NCBI RefSeq assembly: GCF_000204055.1
Contig: NW_006768814.1
Coordinates: 395,322-459,321 of the forward strand
Source of the DNA: Melampsora larici-populina 98AG31
Taxonomy: Eukaryota; Basidiomycota; Pucciniomycetes; Pucciniales; Melampsoraceae
Direction: 5' to 3'
Length of the DNA stretch: 64,000 nt
The notes beneath the pieces were generated by a model, which saw only the letters and a list, made by a program, of their open reading frames with translations, was not told the origin of the DNA and did no database searches. The first letter of the stretch is position 1, and each line of letters starts with the position of its first letter. Shown piece by piece: positions 1-11,494 of this stretch. The position numbers were made by a program, and so were the translations under genes.

Positions 1-1127
1 GCTGTCCATTGACATCAAGGCTTACTCCCAGCCTGGCGCATGTGATGGCAGTTGCTTCTCCCATGACCCTTCCTTGATTCAACACACTGATGGCACTTGG
101 TTCCGTTTCAATACCGGTAATGGGATCGGTATATGGAAGGCACCCGCTCTTCATGGGCCATGGACATACGTTGGTGATGCCTTGAAGGGTGGATCGGTGA
201 CACAGATAGCAGGACGCGGTGACCTCTGGGTCAGCGGATTTTCATTCCTCATTTTGATCTTTTGCTGACATTCACAAGGCCATAGGCACCGGATGTAACT
301 CGTGTTGGTACAATGTACTACATGTACTACGCAGTTTCCCAATTCGGCAAAAAAAACTCGGCGATCGGCTTCGCCACAAGCTCAACGATGGAGGCAGGGT
401 CATGGACAGATCATGGGGGCATAGGTGTAGAATCTTCCGACAGCTCCCGCTACAACGCAATTGATCCCAGCCTCCTAGTATCTGGAAATGACTACTAGTA
501 AATAGTCCATTTATACCTCTCCGCATTGTCGTTTTTTCCACTCACCCAATCACCTGTCCCAATTGTAGCCTGGTCTTTGGATCCTGGAACCAGGGTATCT
601 ACCAAGTAGCCATGGAATCTCCTCCAAACAGAAAAACCGGGTCTAGCTCTTCGAACCATCTGGCGTACGTCTCTCGCGCGCCTCATACCGGGGAAGGACC
701 AACAATGTTCCATCACGATGGATGGTATTACCTTCTATATTCCTCCGGCATATGTTGCGGGTACCAGAACAAGAAGCCGGCTCCTGGTGACGAGTACAAA
801 ATCGTTATGTGCCGTAGTAATTCGCCTACATCCGGGTTTCATGACAAGGCTGGTGTTGACTGTTTGGTAGGCGGAGGAACAACGCTACTAGAGAGTCATG
901 ATAATGTTTACGGTCCCGGTGGACAGTGCGTGACTTATTCTTTCCATTTTGTCCTCTTCAGTACAATCTGATCCATATTGATGTTCTTTCGTAGAGGCGT
1001 GATTGACACCCCCGATGGCCTCCTTCTGTACTACCACTACACCAACCCTCAACGTGGCATTGCGGACGCCGATAATCTTTTTGGTTACAATTATTTATCT
1101 TTTTCAGATGGATGGCCCGCTGTCTGA
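1..1127 (+). CDS. GH43 family arabinanase-like glycoside hydrolase, 3' part (5' end outside window)
   Basis: The predicted enzyme hydrolyses arabinan or related side chains of plant cell-wall pectin and is probably secreted, though the N-terminus lies outside the window. Visible exons are 1-229 (frame starts at 2), 286-497, 569-925 and 995-1127, with introns 230-285, 498-568 and 926-994. All junctions close in frame and give 309 visible residues ending in FSDGWPAV. GH43 landmarks seen: HDPSL near the start (general-base Asp), NAIDPSLL followed by YYLVFGSWNQGIYQV (second Asp and blade strand), GEGPTMFHHDGWYYLLYS (candidate general-acid Glu), and the closing YGPGGQGVIDTPDG and LLLYYHY strands. 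The first intron uses a weak GTCAGC donor. The family is clear; the exact specificity (endo-1,5-arabinanase or arabinofuranosidase) is inferred. Confidence 0.87.
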
Positions 1128-2014
1128 TTCGGGTCGGCAATTTGAGAGGTTTTGGTGATGTTTACTGCGTCGGGTTTTTGAAATGTCAATGTCTTTTTTT
1201 CATTGCAAGTGTCCACAACAGTCGTCGATAGTTGCATTCACTAAAAATTCTATATTACAATGAGTTAGAGAATTTTCGGCGAGATTTTGAAAAAAATTAT
1301 TCACAAATGATTGCCTCGGGGTTCAAAGATGCGATACATAAATTCAGATTTAATGAGATCAGGTGAACCTTGAGAGATGAAGAAGTTGATGTTGGGATGT
1401 GGTTCAGTGGTGTAAGACCAGTGCGCTCAAATGAAGTTGGAAGTTAAGGGGAATATTCACGCCATCATCAGCCCGAGATTGAGATGGTGCTTTATCAGTG
1501 TGCATTTCCAAGTGTCGAAGGCAAAATTCATGATGAGGAGCGGGTAGGAGAGGGCAAGGGGTCAAGGAAACTTTCTGCTGGCAGTGGACAGGCATGTAGG
1601 CGTGAAAGTTTTGAACGGATCTTCTGAACTATGTGCAATTAATGGGATGAGGAAAAACTGTCTCATGAAATATTTCAAGTCCTGGACAATCTCTTCCTCT
1701 ACACCAACGGATGAATTCCAAAGCATAGTTGAATTGATACTTAAGGGCCAAAGCCAAAAAGGGCTCATCAAAGCAATCGTTGCGTACAGAAAGACGCGCA
1801 CGCAAAATATATCAGGAACCATCTTGACATCGGCTAGTACGCTTCCACAGTGTAAAGTGGGAAAAGTGGTAAGACATAAGAGACGTCGTTCAAGTGTCAT
1901 ATTGTACATAAAAGGCATTATCTAGAACTATACAAAAGACAGAGGCTCTACAAGTCAAGGCCAAATAAAAATCCACTAAACGGTATTCTTCAGTCAACAC
2001 GGTGTTGATGTCAT
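1128..2014. other. Intergenic, convergent 3' ends; no gene seen
   Basis: This 0.9 kb lies between the 3' end of the GH43 gene and the 3' end of the Aurora kinase gene. Open frames of about 113-118 codons exist on both strands around 1562-1925, but they show no recognisable domain and overlap each other antisense. I see no RNA gene or repeat. It probably holds the two 3' UTRs. Confidence 0.5.
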
Positions 2015-3843
2015 TCAAGGCTCACGTGAACCTCGTTCTGCCTTTTGATACTTCAAGATCCAGGGGTGATTAGCTACCTGTGGTAAGGGTAACCGATCTT
2101 GAGGTTCATGTTGTAAGAGCTATGTAATAACACACACTTAGCTTGGGAAAGACTGTAGTCATTAAATAAGAGGTGATCACGCACCTTACGAATCAAATCG
2201 CCTGCTTCTGCCGAAACGAAACTCGGCACCTTGAATTGTACTTGTGAAATCTTTTTGTACGTAGCTGTTTGTAAAGAAGAGATATGCAAGTCAGACCGAA
2301 GAAATTCAAGGCACAAGTCCAAGGGGTCTGCACGGAACATTGTATCAAGAGAATAATGATATGTGAAGAGTTGCATACCATTGTGTCCACTAAGATCTTC
2401 AAATGGCGGATTACCTACGATGAATTCGTATGTCAAAACTCCGAGGGCCCAAAGGTCGACCTTCTCATTGTGGTCTTTGCCTTCAACCATCTCTGGTGGC
2501 AGATAGTCCAATGTCCTACATAGAATAGTCGGATAGTTGATTTCATAAGCCAAGATATCTCTAGGTCGAGGCATCGTCAACGAATCCCAAGTACCCACCC
2601 GCATAAAGTTTTGCGACGATTCCCAGGCGCATGAACACTCCAACCAAAATCAGCTATCTTCAGTTCACCTTCAACACCCAACAAAAGATTCTCAGGCTTA
2701 ATATCCCTGTGAATCACGTGCTTCCCGTGCAAATAATGTAGAGCATCGGCCATTTGGGCAATGTAACGTGCTGAACGCTTTTCACTAAATCTTCCATGAC
2801 GATGAAGTTGTTTGTAAAGTTCTCCTTTGCCTGCAAACTCAAGCATGAGAAAGATACGCTTTTCGTCATGAAAATAACCATATAATCTCAAGACATTCGG
2901 ATGACTAGTGATAGCGGAAATCGGTCAGCCACATGTGTTCCAAATGATGTTCATAGCACGAAATCATCCTGACCGAAGATTGCTTTGAATTTCAATTTCT
3001 CGACGCAGTTGTTTTTCAACTTTGCATTCGACCAACTCTTTCTTGTAAAGACATTTGAGTGCCAATATGAAGTGAGGAGGGGATTTGGTTCGAACCATGT
3101 AAACTCTCCCAAATTTGCCTTTGCCTAAAGCGCGACCAATCTCAAATGAATTCATACTCCATTGAGGCGTTGGTCGTTTGTGTCTGAGAGAGATGGCGTG
3201 GTTTAAGTCAATCTATTAAGCTCAGAAGTCGGTAGAGCGAAGGGGGTAGCTTACAGAGGTGAAGCTGAGTCAACATCGAGTAGATCTTGGTTGGGCTTCT
3301 GACCAAGCTCCCAATTTCCGCGGCCAGTTTCGTCATCCTTATCGATACCACCATCGTATTCACCAATCTCCATACCAGAGACAGCTTCAGGCTGATTGCA
3401 CATCGAAGGAGGAGGATGAGAAGGTGGGGCTCCGAGAGTGTATGGCTTCTGATTCTTGGTCTTCGATTGAGATGAACCCGGTAGATAGAAGGAAGAAGTA
3501 GGATCGACTTCAGGGCGGTTCTTGTCCAATATACTTGATTGAATACCAATGCTCGCTTGGGCTTTGGCTAAGGACGCAGAAGAGTGATTCGTGCCAATCT
3601 TGTTGAGAGCCGACCGAGAGTTGCCGGAAGTGCTTTGTGAAGAGCTCATCGGCTGGAACGGAGAATGAACATGAATACTATTCCAAGGCAATTTTTATTC
3701 TGAGAACTGACCTTGACGTTAGAATTACTGGAATGAGTTGGTTTCTTGGCTTTTGAGGTCTTATCATCAAGTCGGATGCTACTCATACTATTTTCGATTT
3801 GATCGATTTGTGAGGAGCCTCTTTGAAGAATCTTTGAAGTCAT
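2015..3843 (-). CDS. Aurora-family serine/threonine kinase (Ipl1/Ark1 type)
   Basis: Mitotic kinase of the chromosomal passenger complex, acting at centromeres and spindle. Exons on the minus strand: 3712-3843, 3255-3652, 2974-3183, 2599-2904, 2379-2515, 2185-2264 and 2015-2119, 455 residues in all, every junction in frame. The first 180 or so residues are Ser/Asn-rich and not conserved. The kinase domain starts near residue 190 ([17 protein letters not shown]). ATP-binding Lys is about K220 (ALKCLYK), catalytic HRD is 312-314, DFG is 332-334, and the activation loop has RRKT with Thr near 346. The Aurora hallmarks [22 protein letters not shown] and [10 protein letters not shown] are present. 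The C-terminus carries [14 protein letters not shown] and HPWI. No key catalytic residue is missing. A basidiomycete normally has a single Aurora, so this is probably the Ipl1 orthologue. Confidence 0.95.
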
Positions 3844-4552
3844 CTCGTTTGAGGTAGGAAAGGTTTCGTATGTTGCGTAACAGAAGGTGATGATAAGTTG
3901 TGTTGAGAATGAGAATGAGTTAGAGTTGGATGAGAAAGTTCAGAATGACTTTGTAGAAATTTGAATTTATCCCTCCGATGCTGAGAAACTGTATGAGTCA
4001 TGTAACTTTTCACGCGCTCGCGTCCTGTCACAAGTCACTGATCAAGCTCACCAAAAAACAGTGCTCGCTGACTCGTGACTGTAAGGACAAGTTGTTGTCC
4101 GCTGGGCTATTCCCGCCGAAAGTATCTCCCGAGAAGTATGCAGCTCAAGCCTGCGTTGGCTCAAGGGCGTAGCCGTAAAATGAAACATCCCCATCATCAA
4201 GACCCAACCTTTGCATCAAGAGATGATAGCCAAAGCTGAAGGGACCTTGCCTCGAAGAAATCATGGTATGAGAAGGTTTCTTTTATGTTGCTTGGGAACA
4301 TACTCTAGAGCAGAAAGTTCATCATTAAAGCCTCCTCATCCATAAGTATCGCATGTCTTGATTCCTTACGAGTCATGACTTCCGGAAGCCACATTGAGGT
4401 ATTCAAAGGCACCTGCCCGGGATAAATGCACGAGAAGCCAATGTCGAATGGGAGCAAAAAAGTATCATCCGATCACCGATGTGAGTCGGATCTCTTGTAT
4501 ATCAGTTAGAAAGTTTGATCGGGGAGTTGACCGCGAGGCGCAGCAAAAGGTA
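3844..4552. other. Intergenic, upstream of Aurora kinase
   Basis: About 0.7 kb between the Aurora start codon and the tRNA gene. It presumably contains the kinase promoter and 5' UTR. I see no open frame with recognisable content and no convincing TATA element. Confidence 0.45.
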
Positions 4553-4647
4553 TCCCTCGAACCGGGTTCGAACCGGTGACCTACAGATGCACAGCATCCA
4601 GATTGTCCAATTACAGTCTGTCGCTCTTCCAACTGAGCTATCAAGGG
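4553..4647 (-). tRNA. tRNA-Tyr (anticodon GUA) with 22-nt intron
   Basis: Read on the minus strand, the acceptor stem CCCTTGA pairs with TCGAGGG, followed by discriminator A. The D-arm contains TAGCTCAGTTGG and the T-arm contains GGTTCGAACCC, which is also the B-box promoter. Anticodon GTA is at 4612-4614. The anticodon loop is interrupted one base 3' of the anticodon by an intron (4589-4610), the usual place for eukaryotic nuclear tRNA introns; tRNA-Tyr genes carry one almost universally. The mature length would be 73 nt before CCA. A TTTT Pol III stop lies just downstream on the minus strand (4546-4549). Confidence 0.95.
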
Positions 4648-7255
4648 TTGAAGCTCGAAGTCATGATGGCTTATGGATCCTGGAGCCTCCAGATGTGCTC
4701 TCAATGTTGCTCCATCCACACGCATCATGTACACGCATGGACATGGTTTGATTGAGCCAGGACTTGGAGTTTGAGTGAATTTTGATAATTTTTTGTTAAA
4801 TTAAGCATGAAGCAAAAACAGAAGTTAACTGAATAATGAAACCAAGATAATCATGAAACCGCACCAGCAATCCAACAATCACATAAAACAATGAATTCTT
4901 TGCAATTTTGAAATTAAAAGCCAAAAATCACACATCAAGGGACTCGCATGATTTATTTCATAAGGTTATGTGATCATTTTGTTGTTGTATTTGGTCAATT
5001 TCAACAAACGTCGGTGGTGTCTGGAATGTGGTGGTTAAGTTCATATATCATTTTTGCTCCTTTCAGAGTATATCTATGGTGGATAATTTTATGTGCTATA
5101 TGTTATTTAGGGATTTGTGTCTGATAATGGTCAGACCTCAAACCCTTGCACCTGTTGTCTTTGATGAGTTTTCCATTCAATTTTTTATCTTATATACTGT
5201 CCCTCTTGCAATCTATGAGTTCCTACCCAGCATTCAAGAGCTTTGGCTCAAGGGTGAGTGTTCTCATTCTGGTTATATCTGTTTTCTTTAGTAGACAGTG
5301 CACATCATTCATTTCATAGTCATCTCTATCTTCTCACAATCAGCTTTGCTTCAGGTAAGGCATCAAGATACTCTGCTGTGTCTACCTTGTTCTTGGATTG
5401 GCTCAGAGATTTTATCCACACCTGACTGTACAGTTTACTCATTCTTTTGTTTCAATTCACATGTTTTGTTGTCTATATTACTTCAGTACATTTTTTTGTA
5501 CCAAATCACTACTAGCAACTTTAAAGCTCACAATACTGTATGATTGCTCAACAGGCATTTCTGCAAGTAATATGTTGCAATACTTCCCTATTCACACCTT
5601 TTTTTGATCCCACTGAGAGTTGATATTTACACCTGTTGCCTTTGCTCTGTTGCAAAGGCATAAATTACCAATTGATATTCAACTATTCCATAAACGTACA
5701 CAGCTTGGGATCATCCTGATGATTCTTGTAATCCACTGTCAAATACTAGAGTCTATATTGATTTGATCTTTGTATCTGTAACCTGACCCAAACTAACAGC
5801 AAGCTGAAATATATCTGAGAGGAATTCAAGTGTCATACTCTAGACTTCAGTTTTGCTTTCAAAAATCCATAAAAAATTGGTATCAGTACAAACAAGACAC
5901 ACACGTACATACCATTACTCCAGTCAAAACTTCCTGCCTTGTACAACCATGACTCAAAGAAACAAAAATGTTCTAGTGATTCAAGCATTTCAAAAAATCC
6001 CAAATCCTTTAGTAATGTCTGAGATGTTGAGGGACTTTTCCTTTATCTCTCATTACTTATGTTTCAGATGTCTTTCTCTTCAACTTCAGTTTCAGACATC
6101 GTAATCTGTTTTTCAATTGCCTGTAAAAGTTCTTACTGGAAGCAATTATCGTCACATTCAATTTTACATAATGCTTCTAGAAAATCAAATTATATTCATC
6201 TCATGTGCTAATTCCTTCCAACTCATATAGCTGGTCTCTCTCGAAGGCGCTCTTTCCCTTTCTCTCTTTTCCTCATCCGTTATTTTACGAGAGGAAAAGA
6301 GAGTAAGTCACTATCACTGTTTCTTCTTATATGTTTATGTTACTAATTATTATATACGATTTCTTCTTGTTTTCTTTTGTCTATTTCACCTATACGTGTG
6401 CCAAAATTAGAACAAATAACTGAGAGTATTTGTATTGCACGCTTTTCTTTATTTCTTAATCTGAACTTGCAAACCTTATAGGTCAGATTATATTCGAGTC
6501 TTATATTCTTTTCATTCATTCTTATCTGACATCACTTTATTATGTTGTTGTTATTTCTCTTATGATCTTTAAGGTTAGTTAGCAGGTTCATTGTGACTGA
6601 GGTGATTGAGGCTCACCTCTAGATATTGTCACAAGTTTATCAGTTTATCAGGTTACCATCAACAGGATTTTTTGCTTTTCATGAGATTGGAGCATTCATG
6701 AGACCCTTGTTTTTTGGTCCATAGGAATTTTCCCAATTCCAATATTAATAAGGTTGCTGATCTGAGGCACTAATATCTTGATTATGAGCCCTGGCCAGTT
6801 TGATCCTTTGAGCCACTCACAGCTGACTACACCCTGCTGGACACTGGATGGGAACTGAGTAGATGGAAAATGAATATGGACCTGACACAATCCCCTGATG
6901 GACATTCTTTGGATATATAAGAGCCAGAGCCACATCACATCAGTCTTCTTTTCAACATAGTGGGATTAAAACCTTGAAGTATGTGAAGAGTTTCAACTAA
7001 GTTATGAAAATTTCATAGTTATGTCTGATGGCTTGAGCTCAGTATTATATTGGAAGGACTAATTTCTTTCCACTTTTGTGACTCTTCAATGCTGGTAAAA
7101 ATCATAAATCCAATGTCCAATGAAAAATGGGGCCGCTTGTTTGATGAATATGACAGCCCAGCATTCTCACTGTGACATCTTAAGGCTGTAGGCCCTCAGG
7201 GTCCTGAAAAACTACTTTTCTTGAGGCTCATAGAACCTGAAATGTTCAATAACTC
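4648..7255. other. AT-rich gene-poor region
   Basis: About 2.6 kb, with low-complexity pyrimidine tracts and many short open frames on both strands. None shows a domain I recognise. A short stem with arms CTCTCTTTTCCTC and GAGGAAAAGAGAG lies around 6260-6303. I see no RNA gene and no complete mobile element, although decayed transposon sequence would look like this. Confidence 0.4.
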
Positions 7256-7866
7256 TGCAGGAATAAATCAGTCTCAAAACCAATGGAAGAGAGTTGTGGT
7301 GACTGGGTCCACAACTTTCTTCAATCATGGGTTTTGTTTGCCTTGTGTTTGCCATAGATTTTATGATTACTCTTGAGTCAGCATGCCCTGAATTCTATAT
7401 CATTAAGTCCATTTGGCTTGACTTTCCCTTCTTACTCAGATATCACCCTTTCCAACCTCTACATTTTTTTCCAAATCCAGAAAGACTAATGATATATTGT
7501 AACCTCAATTCCATACCTTCCATATTTTTGGATGTCACTATGTATGCCCATGCAAAAGCACATTGAAGACATGCAATGAGGTTTATCCTGCATAAAGGTG
7601 TGAGGTTGAAAGGGAATTCTGGTTATTGCTGTGCATACTGAGGCATAAAGAAAAGTGATGATCCATGGGGTGACTGATAGGGGAGGATATTTGGGACTGA
7701 GCAGTGCATGAGCTGACATGCATATTCTTCATGGGATAGGCGGACTCAAAGGTAATCAGCCAACCTATGGCAAAGTTGAGGCAAACAAAACCCATGGTTG
7801 GAGAAAGTTGTGGACCCAGTCACCATGACTTTCTTCATTCAGGCTTCAGACTAATTTATTCCTGTG
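7256..7866. mobile_element. Palindromic MITE-like element (about 610 bp)
   Basis: The ends are inverted copies: CTGCAGGAATAAATCAGTCT on the left matches the reverse complement of AGACTAATTTATTCCTGTGG on the right. Further in, the arms around 7297-7345 and 7775-7823 share an inverted TGACTGGGTCCACAACTTTC and an ATGGGTTTTGTTTGCCT segment. As a result, the two strands encode similar short peptides beginning MGFVCL. The centre is more diverged. There is no transposase, so it is a non-autonomous foldback or MITE remnant of unassigned superfamily. Confidence 0.65.
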
Positions 7867-8726
7867 GTCTCCATTCACCTTAATCCAAGTTGAGTAATTG
7901 AAGCCATTGCCTTATAATGACATGATAGATTTCAATCACAACATGTAATCTGTTGTGATCAGATATGACTATGTTTGAGTCATGATATGATCAGAATGGA
8001 CACTTTAATCAGTATTTGATGATTGAGGGATGGGCTCCAATAATGCACCCCAGCTAATTGTGTATAGGATTCATCCTCATGCTGTGGTAGAGTGTATTTG
8101 ATTGTGCACTAAGGAATAAATATCTTTTGAACTTTTTGATACAAAAAATCTTGCTTTGAAGCACATCAATGCTTTGACTAACTTGTTAAGAGATCACATT
8201 GATATACTGGGTCAGCTCCTTTGTTGAGATATATGTAAGCAGACAGTGACCTTCAAGAAAAATCCACACAATCTGGCCACATATTAATCAATCCTAGAAC
8301 TATGAAAAGCTTACTTGAAATATTTGGTCACAAGTACTGAAATGCTTGAATATAAACCACCTGGCACAATGAGCAAGGAATCATAATTTGTTTGTTTTCT
8401 TGACTAATGTTTCCAACTGGGGGTCTAGCAGCCCTGCACAGCGTAATGTGGAAAAGGTTAAAATTTTGAAATAAATAGAGACCACAAAACATTGAGGGAT
8501 CACCATTGCAAAACAGGAAGTGATGGGATGACTGACAAACTTGGAAAATTCAATTGGGACAATGACTTGGTTTGGGTCAGGATTTTGGAGAACAAACAAG
8601 TCAAAGAAGAGGTAGTGGTGTGTGACCAGCCTAATTGGTCAAAAATTAGAACACAGTAAAGACACCTTCTTTTCTTCTTGGCAGAGAAAATCAGAGCAAA
8701 CCATTGCACAAGAGGAACCTTGTTAA
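7867..8726. other. Gene-poor spacer
   Basis: Just under 0.9 kb with no recognisable gene. Short open frames at 8381-8760 on the minus strand have no identifiable content. Confidence 0.4.
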
Positions 8727-10222
8727 GAGCATCTCCAACGGTGCCTTGTAAACGTAACAATACGTAAGCTGTATGTTACGTTTACAGGGTTGGGTCAAAA
8801 AACGACCCTCCACCGGTCGGCAGATTTCTCACCTCTGGCCACTCGTGTGAAGTTTGGTTTGAGGGATACTGGGTATCGCATGTCAAGACCTTCATGCATG
8901 AAGGGCTTTCACAAAAGATGCAGGAAGCAGTATTGGCGACGTTTAGGACATAATCATACCACATGCGTCCAAAGATAAATATGATAATCGAAAGAAATCA
9001 CAGCACACCGTTATATCCCCAGAACTATTCAAAAGGGAATTGGCAAATCTTAATTTAGAGATCCAAAAAGGGTTCTCCCAAGGGTTTAAGTGACAATATC
9101 AGGTCTTCCCTCGGCCTCGGGTTTTCCTCGGTCTGGAAAGACCTCGGTTTTGGGAAACCCTTGGCCTCAGTGATGAGGCTTGTTCACGCGGATTGTGCTC
9201 ATTGTGCATCACCGCGCCGAAAGCAAAACCGCGCTCCAGCGCATCAGCGCACGAATGAAATGAGCACGAACAGAACCAAACTTGCATTTACACACAGACG
9301 AGAGCGCAATACTAACGACTAAAGAGCGAGGAAACGGTGAAAGAAAAAAATACCACCTATACTTTACCGCCGTCCCACAATCGCCGCCGTGGCGCGAAAA
9401 TGGCCAAACACACTTGAGAGATAAATTGAGAAAACTGATTCACAAGTTACGACAAATTATGATCGTGAAACTGAAAAAGTAAAGAGAGGCTACCTGCCGG
9501 AATAACGGACATACCTTCATGATGCGTTCCCAAGGTCGCCGTTGCTTTTGTGTTTTTGACGTCTTTGACTGACTGCTTGGATGGGATGGATACTATAGCT
9601 CTACGAGATGAGCCAACCTATCAAAAGGCTTCACATAAGCAAGCACAAGGAAATGAGAAGTTGGATATGTGGGCATCTTTACAAGCTGCATCAGATTATA
9701 AGCTTACTCATCGTCATCAGACCATCCAAGTAGTAAGTTGAAGACGTCAAAAGACAAAGCACGATCACGTGTCAGAGAAGAGACGACTAATCAAACCAAG
9801 CTCTGAATAGAGAAGACCGGCTTACAAGCTGTAGATGCCTCCACGGCAGACTTCCAATCTTCCTAGTTCAAAGACTTCAGTCCAAACCAATACATCATGT
9901 TTTAGACTGATTGAATGATGAAAACACTCTGATCAAGTGAGGATAGGATTTGAGAGTTGACTTACAAGTTTGAGATGACAGGCAGCACTATTTGCGTTAA
10001 GAGTAGCTCGTGAACTACACAAGAAAAGTCAAATAAGTGATCTACTCAACCTAGCAAAGCTCTCGAGGTAACTGCAAGTCGGCTTTCACTAAAATGAAGA
10101 GCCTTGATATCATATGGTACCATATGAGTTCTTGAGCAACTTGTCAAATTCACACTCGACCTTGCATACCAAATTCAAGAATTTAGGAATCATACTTTCT
10201 TTCAACTTGTGTAAAAGAAAGC

Positions 10223-10489
10223 TTACCCATCTACTCTGATATCAGCTTTTGAGCTCATATACCATTCAATCAAATACAATTGTGTCATCCCATCCATTGA
10301 GTCATCTTGGGCTGCAAGCACTAGCCAATTTTCAATTAACGAACCTAAGATCAAAGATGTATCAACCCCACTTTCCATCTCAAACAACCATACCAATGAA
10401 CCTGTGTGCTGATCTGATACTTCTATTGTCCTGGATCCAGTTTCTTCATTAAGTTCAACAACCAGGTTCGGATCATGGTATTTGAACAA
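10223..10489 (-). pseudogene. EMC1-like C-terminal domain exon, captured fragment
   Basis: The minus-strand frame reads ALFKYHDPNLVV, then an insertion-prone stretch, then IENWLVLAAQDD and YLIEWY. This matches the pattern of the conserved C-terminal (DUF1620) part of ER membrane complex subunit 1, where a Y/F-K-x-x-(N/D)PNL motif is followed by a conserved ENWVV segment. The exon ends at a plausible donor (GATGG/GTAAGC, near 10225). No ATG, upstream domains or complete downstream exons are found. A possible echo of the EMC1 C-terminus (TR...SFDVFN) occurs near 9720-9780 on the same strand but is weak. It lies wholly inside the TAA-flanked element, so I read it as a captured gene piece. The intact EMC1 gene is presumably elsewhere. 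Confidence 0.5.
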
Positions 10490-10506
10490 AGCTGACGGGC
10501 GATAAG

Positions 10507-10719
10507 ATCAACAAATTTTGGGAAAGTGTGTCATGATTACGCGGAACTCGGTGCAGTACGACGAGGAAAGCAGTGCGTTGAACAAATTTTGGCAAAGTAT
10601 GTCAAGATTACGAGTGACTCAGTGCAGTACGAGGAGGAAAGAAGTGCGTTGAACAAATTTTGGCAAAGTATGTCAAGATTGCGAGTGACTGAGTGCAGTA
10701 CGAGGAGCAAACCAGTGAG
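10507..10719. repeat. Three tandem copies of a 71-bp unit
   Basis: The unit contains AACAAATTTTGGCAAAGT and GTGCAGTACGAGGAGGAAAG. Copies start at about 10507, 10578 and 10649, an exact 71-bp spacing. The first copy differs at several positions; the second and third are nearly identical. They lie inside the Harbinger-like element, next to the EMC1-like exon. 71 is not a multiple of three, so the array cannot encode a simple peptide repeat. Confidence 0.85.
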
Positions 10720-11494
10720 TTAGAGAACAATATCGCCAAAGCGGTGTCAAATGGCCCATGTTGATGATCCCCCCTCCTCAGGACAGCGTCCTGGTCAGCA
10801 AGCGCAGCGGCCAACCAATTTGCCTTCAGCAAGGGAATACGACCCCCATCGCACCTTCTTGAATTCTTGGCTTCACGGTGTCTCCTACCGTCAGTGAAAC
10901 GGACGCATCTTTGGATCCAATTGGGTGCGCCTGCAACACGCCATCCTTGCGTTTGCGTCTCACAGCGCTAAAGATCCGCAACACAAGTCGCTCAGGCATC
11001 AAAGCATCGGCAATCGCGTCAATGTTTTGATCCCGCTGATTCCTGAAACACAACTTTTGATGAAAACATTGACCCCGCGACGCTACGTCCGCTTCCTCAC
11101 CTCGAGTCACCGCGACGACGACGATCTCCGTTTCGAGAACAGCGACGTCCGCCGGACTTTTGATTTGATTTCCAGAGACCCCACGGTCCAAATTCCCAAT
11201 TCTCTTCTCTCACCAAAATCTTGTGTCGCATTACCGAGCCCCATACTGAAAAGTTCTGGGGATATAACGCCAGAGGAAATCACATATCAAGTATATAGTC
11301 AATGAGATATCAGTCAACTTTTAAAAGGAATATTGTGCGCTTTCGGCGTTTTTGGCAGGAGCACAACCTTGGAAGTCCCTCCATCATGTGCGCGGTGGAG
11401 GGAAATCATTTTTTAAAAAAAATACAGCTTACTGTATGTTTTCAGACAAGCCTATACGCCTTTTGGCGATTCAGGACTGTTGGAGATGCTCTAA

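Larger units (their letters stand above)
8727..11491. mobile_element. Non-autonomous PIF/Harbinger-like element with captured gene fragment
   Basis: The left end begins GAGCATCTCCAACGGT and the right end finishes with its near inverse, ACTGTTGGAGATGCTC. The element is flanked on both sides by TAA (8724-8726 and 11492-11494), the 3-bp TWA target duplication of the PIF/Harbinger superfamily. A second inverted pair, CGTTATATCCCCAGAAC at about 9010-9026 and its complement near 11255-11275, lies 220-280 bp inside the ends. The left end also carries a perfect 13-bp stem, TGTAAACGTAACA, with its complement at 8747-8786. The total is 2765 bp with no transposase frame visible. The interior holds the EMC1-like exon and the 71-bp repeats listed separately. 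Superfamily assignment rests on the ends and target duplication only. Confidence 0.7.
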
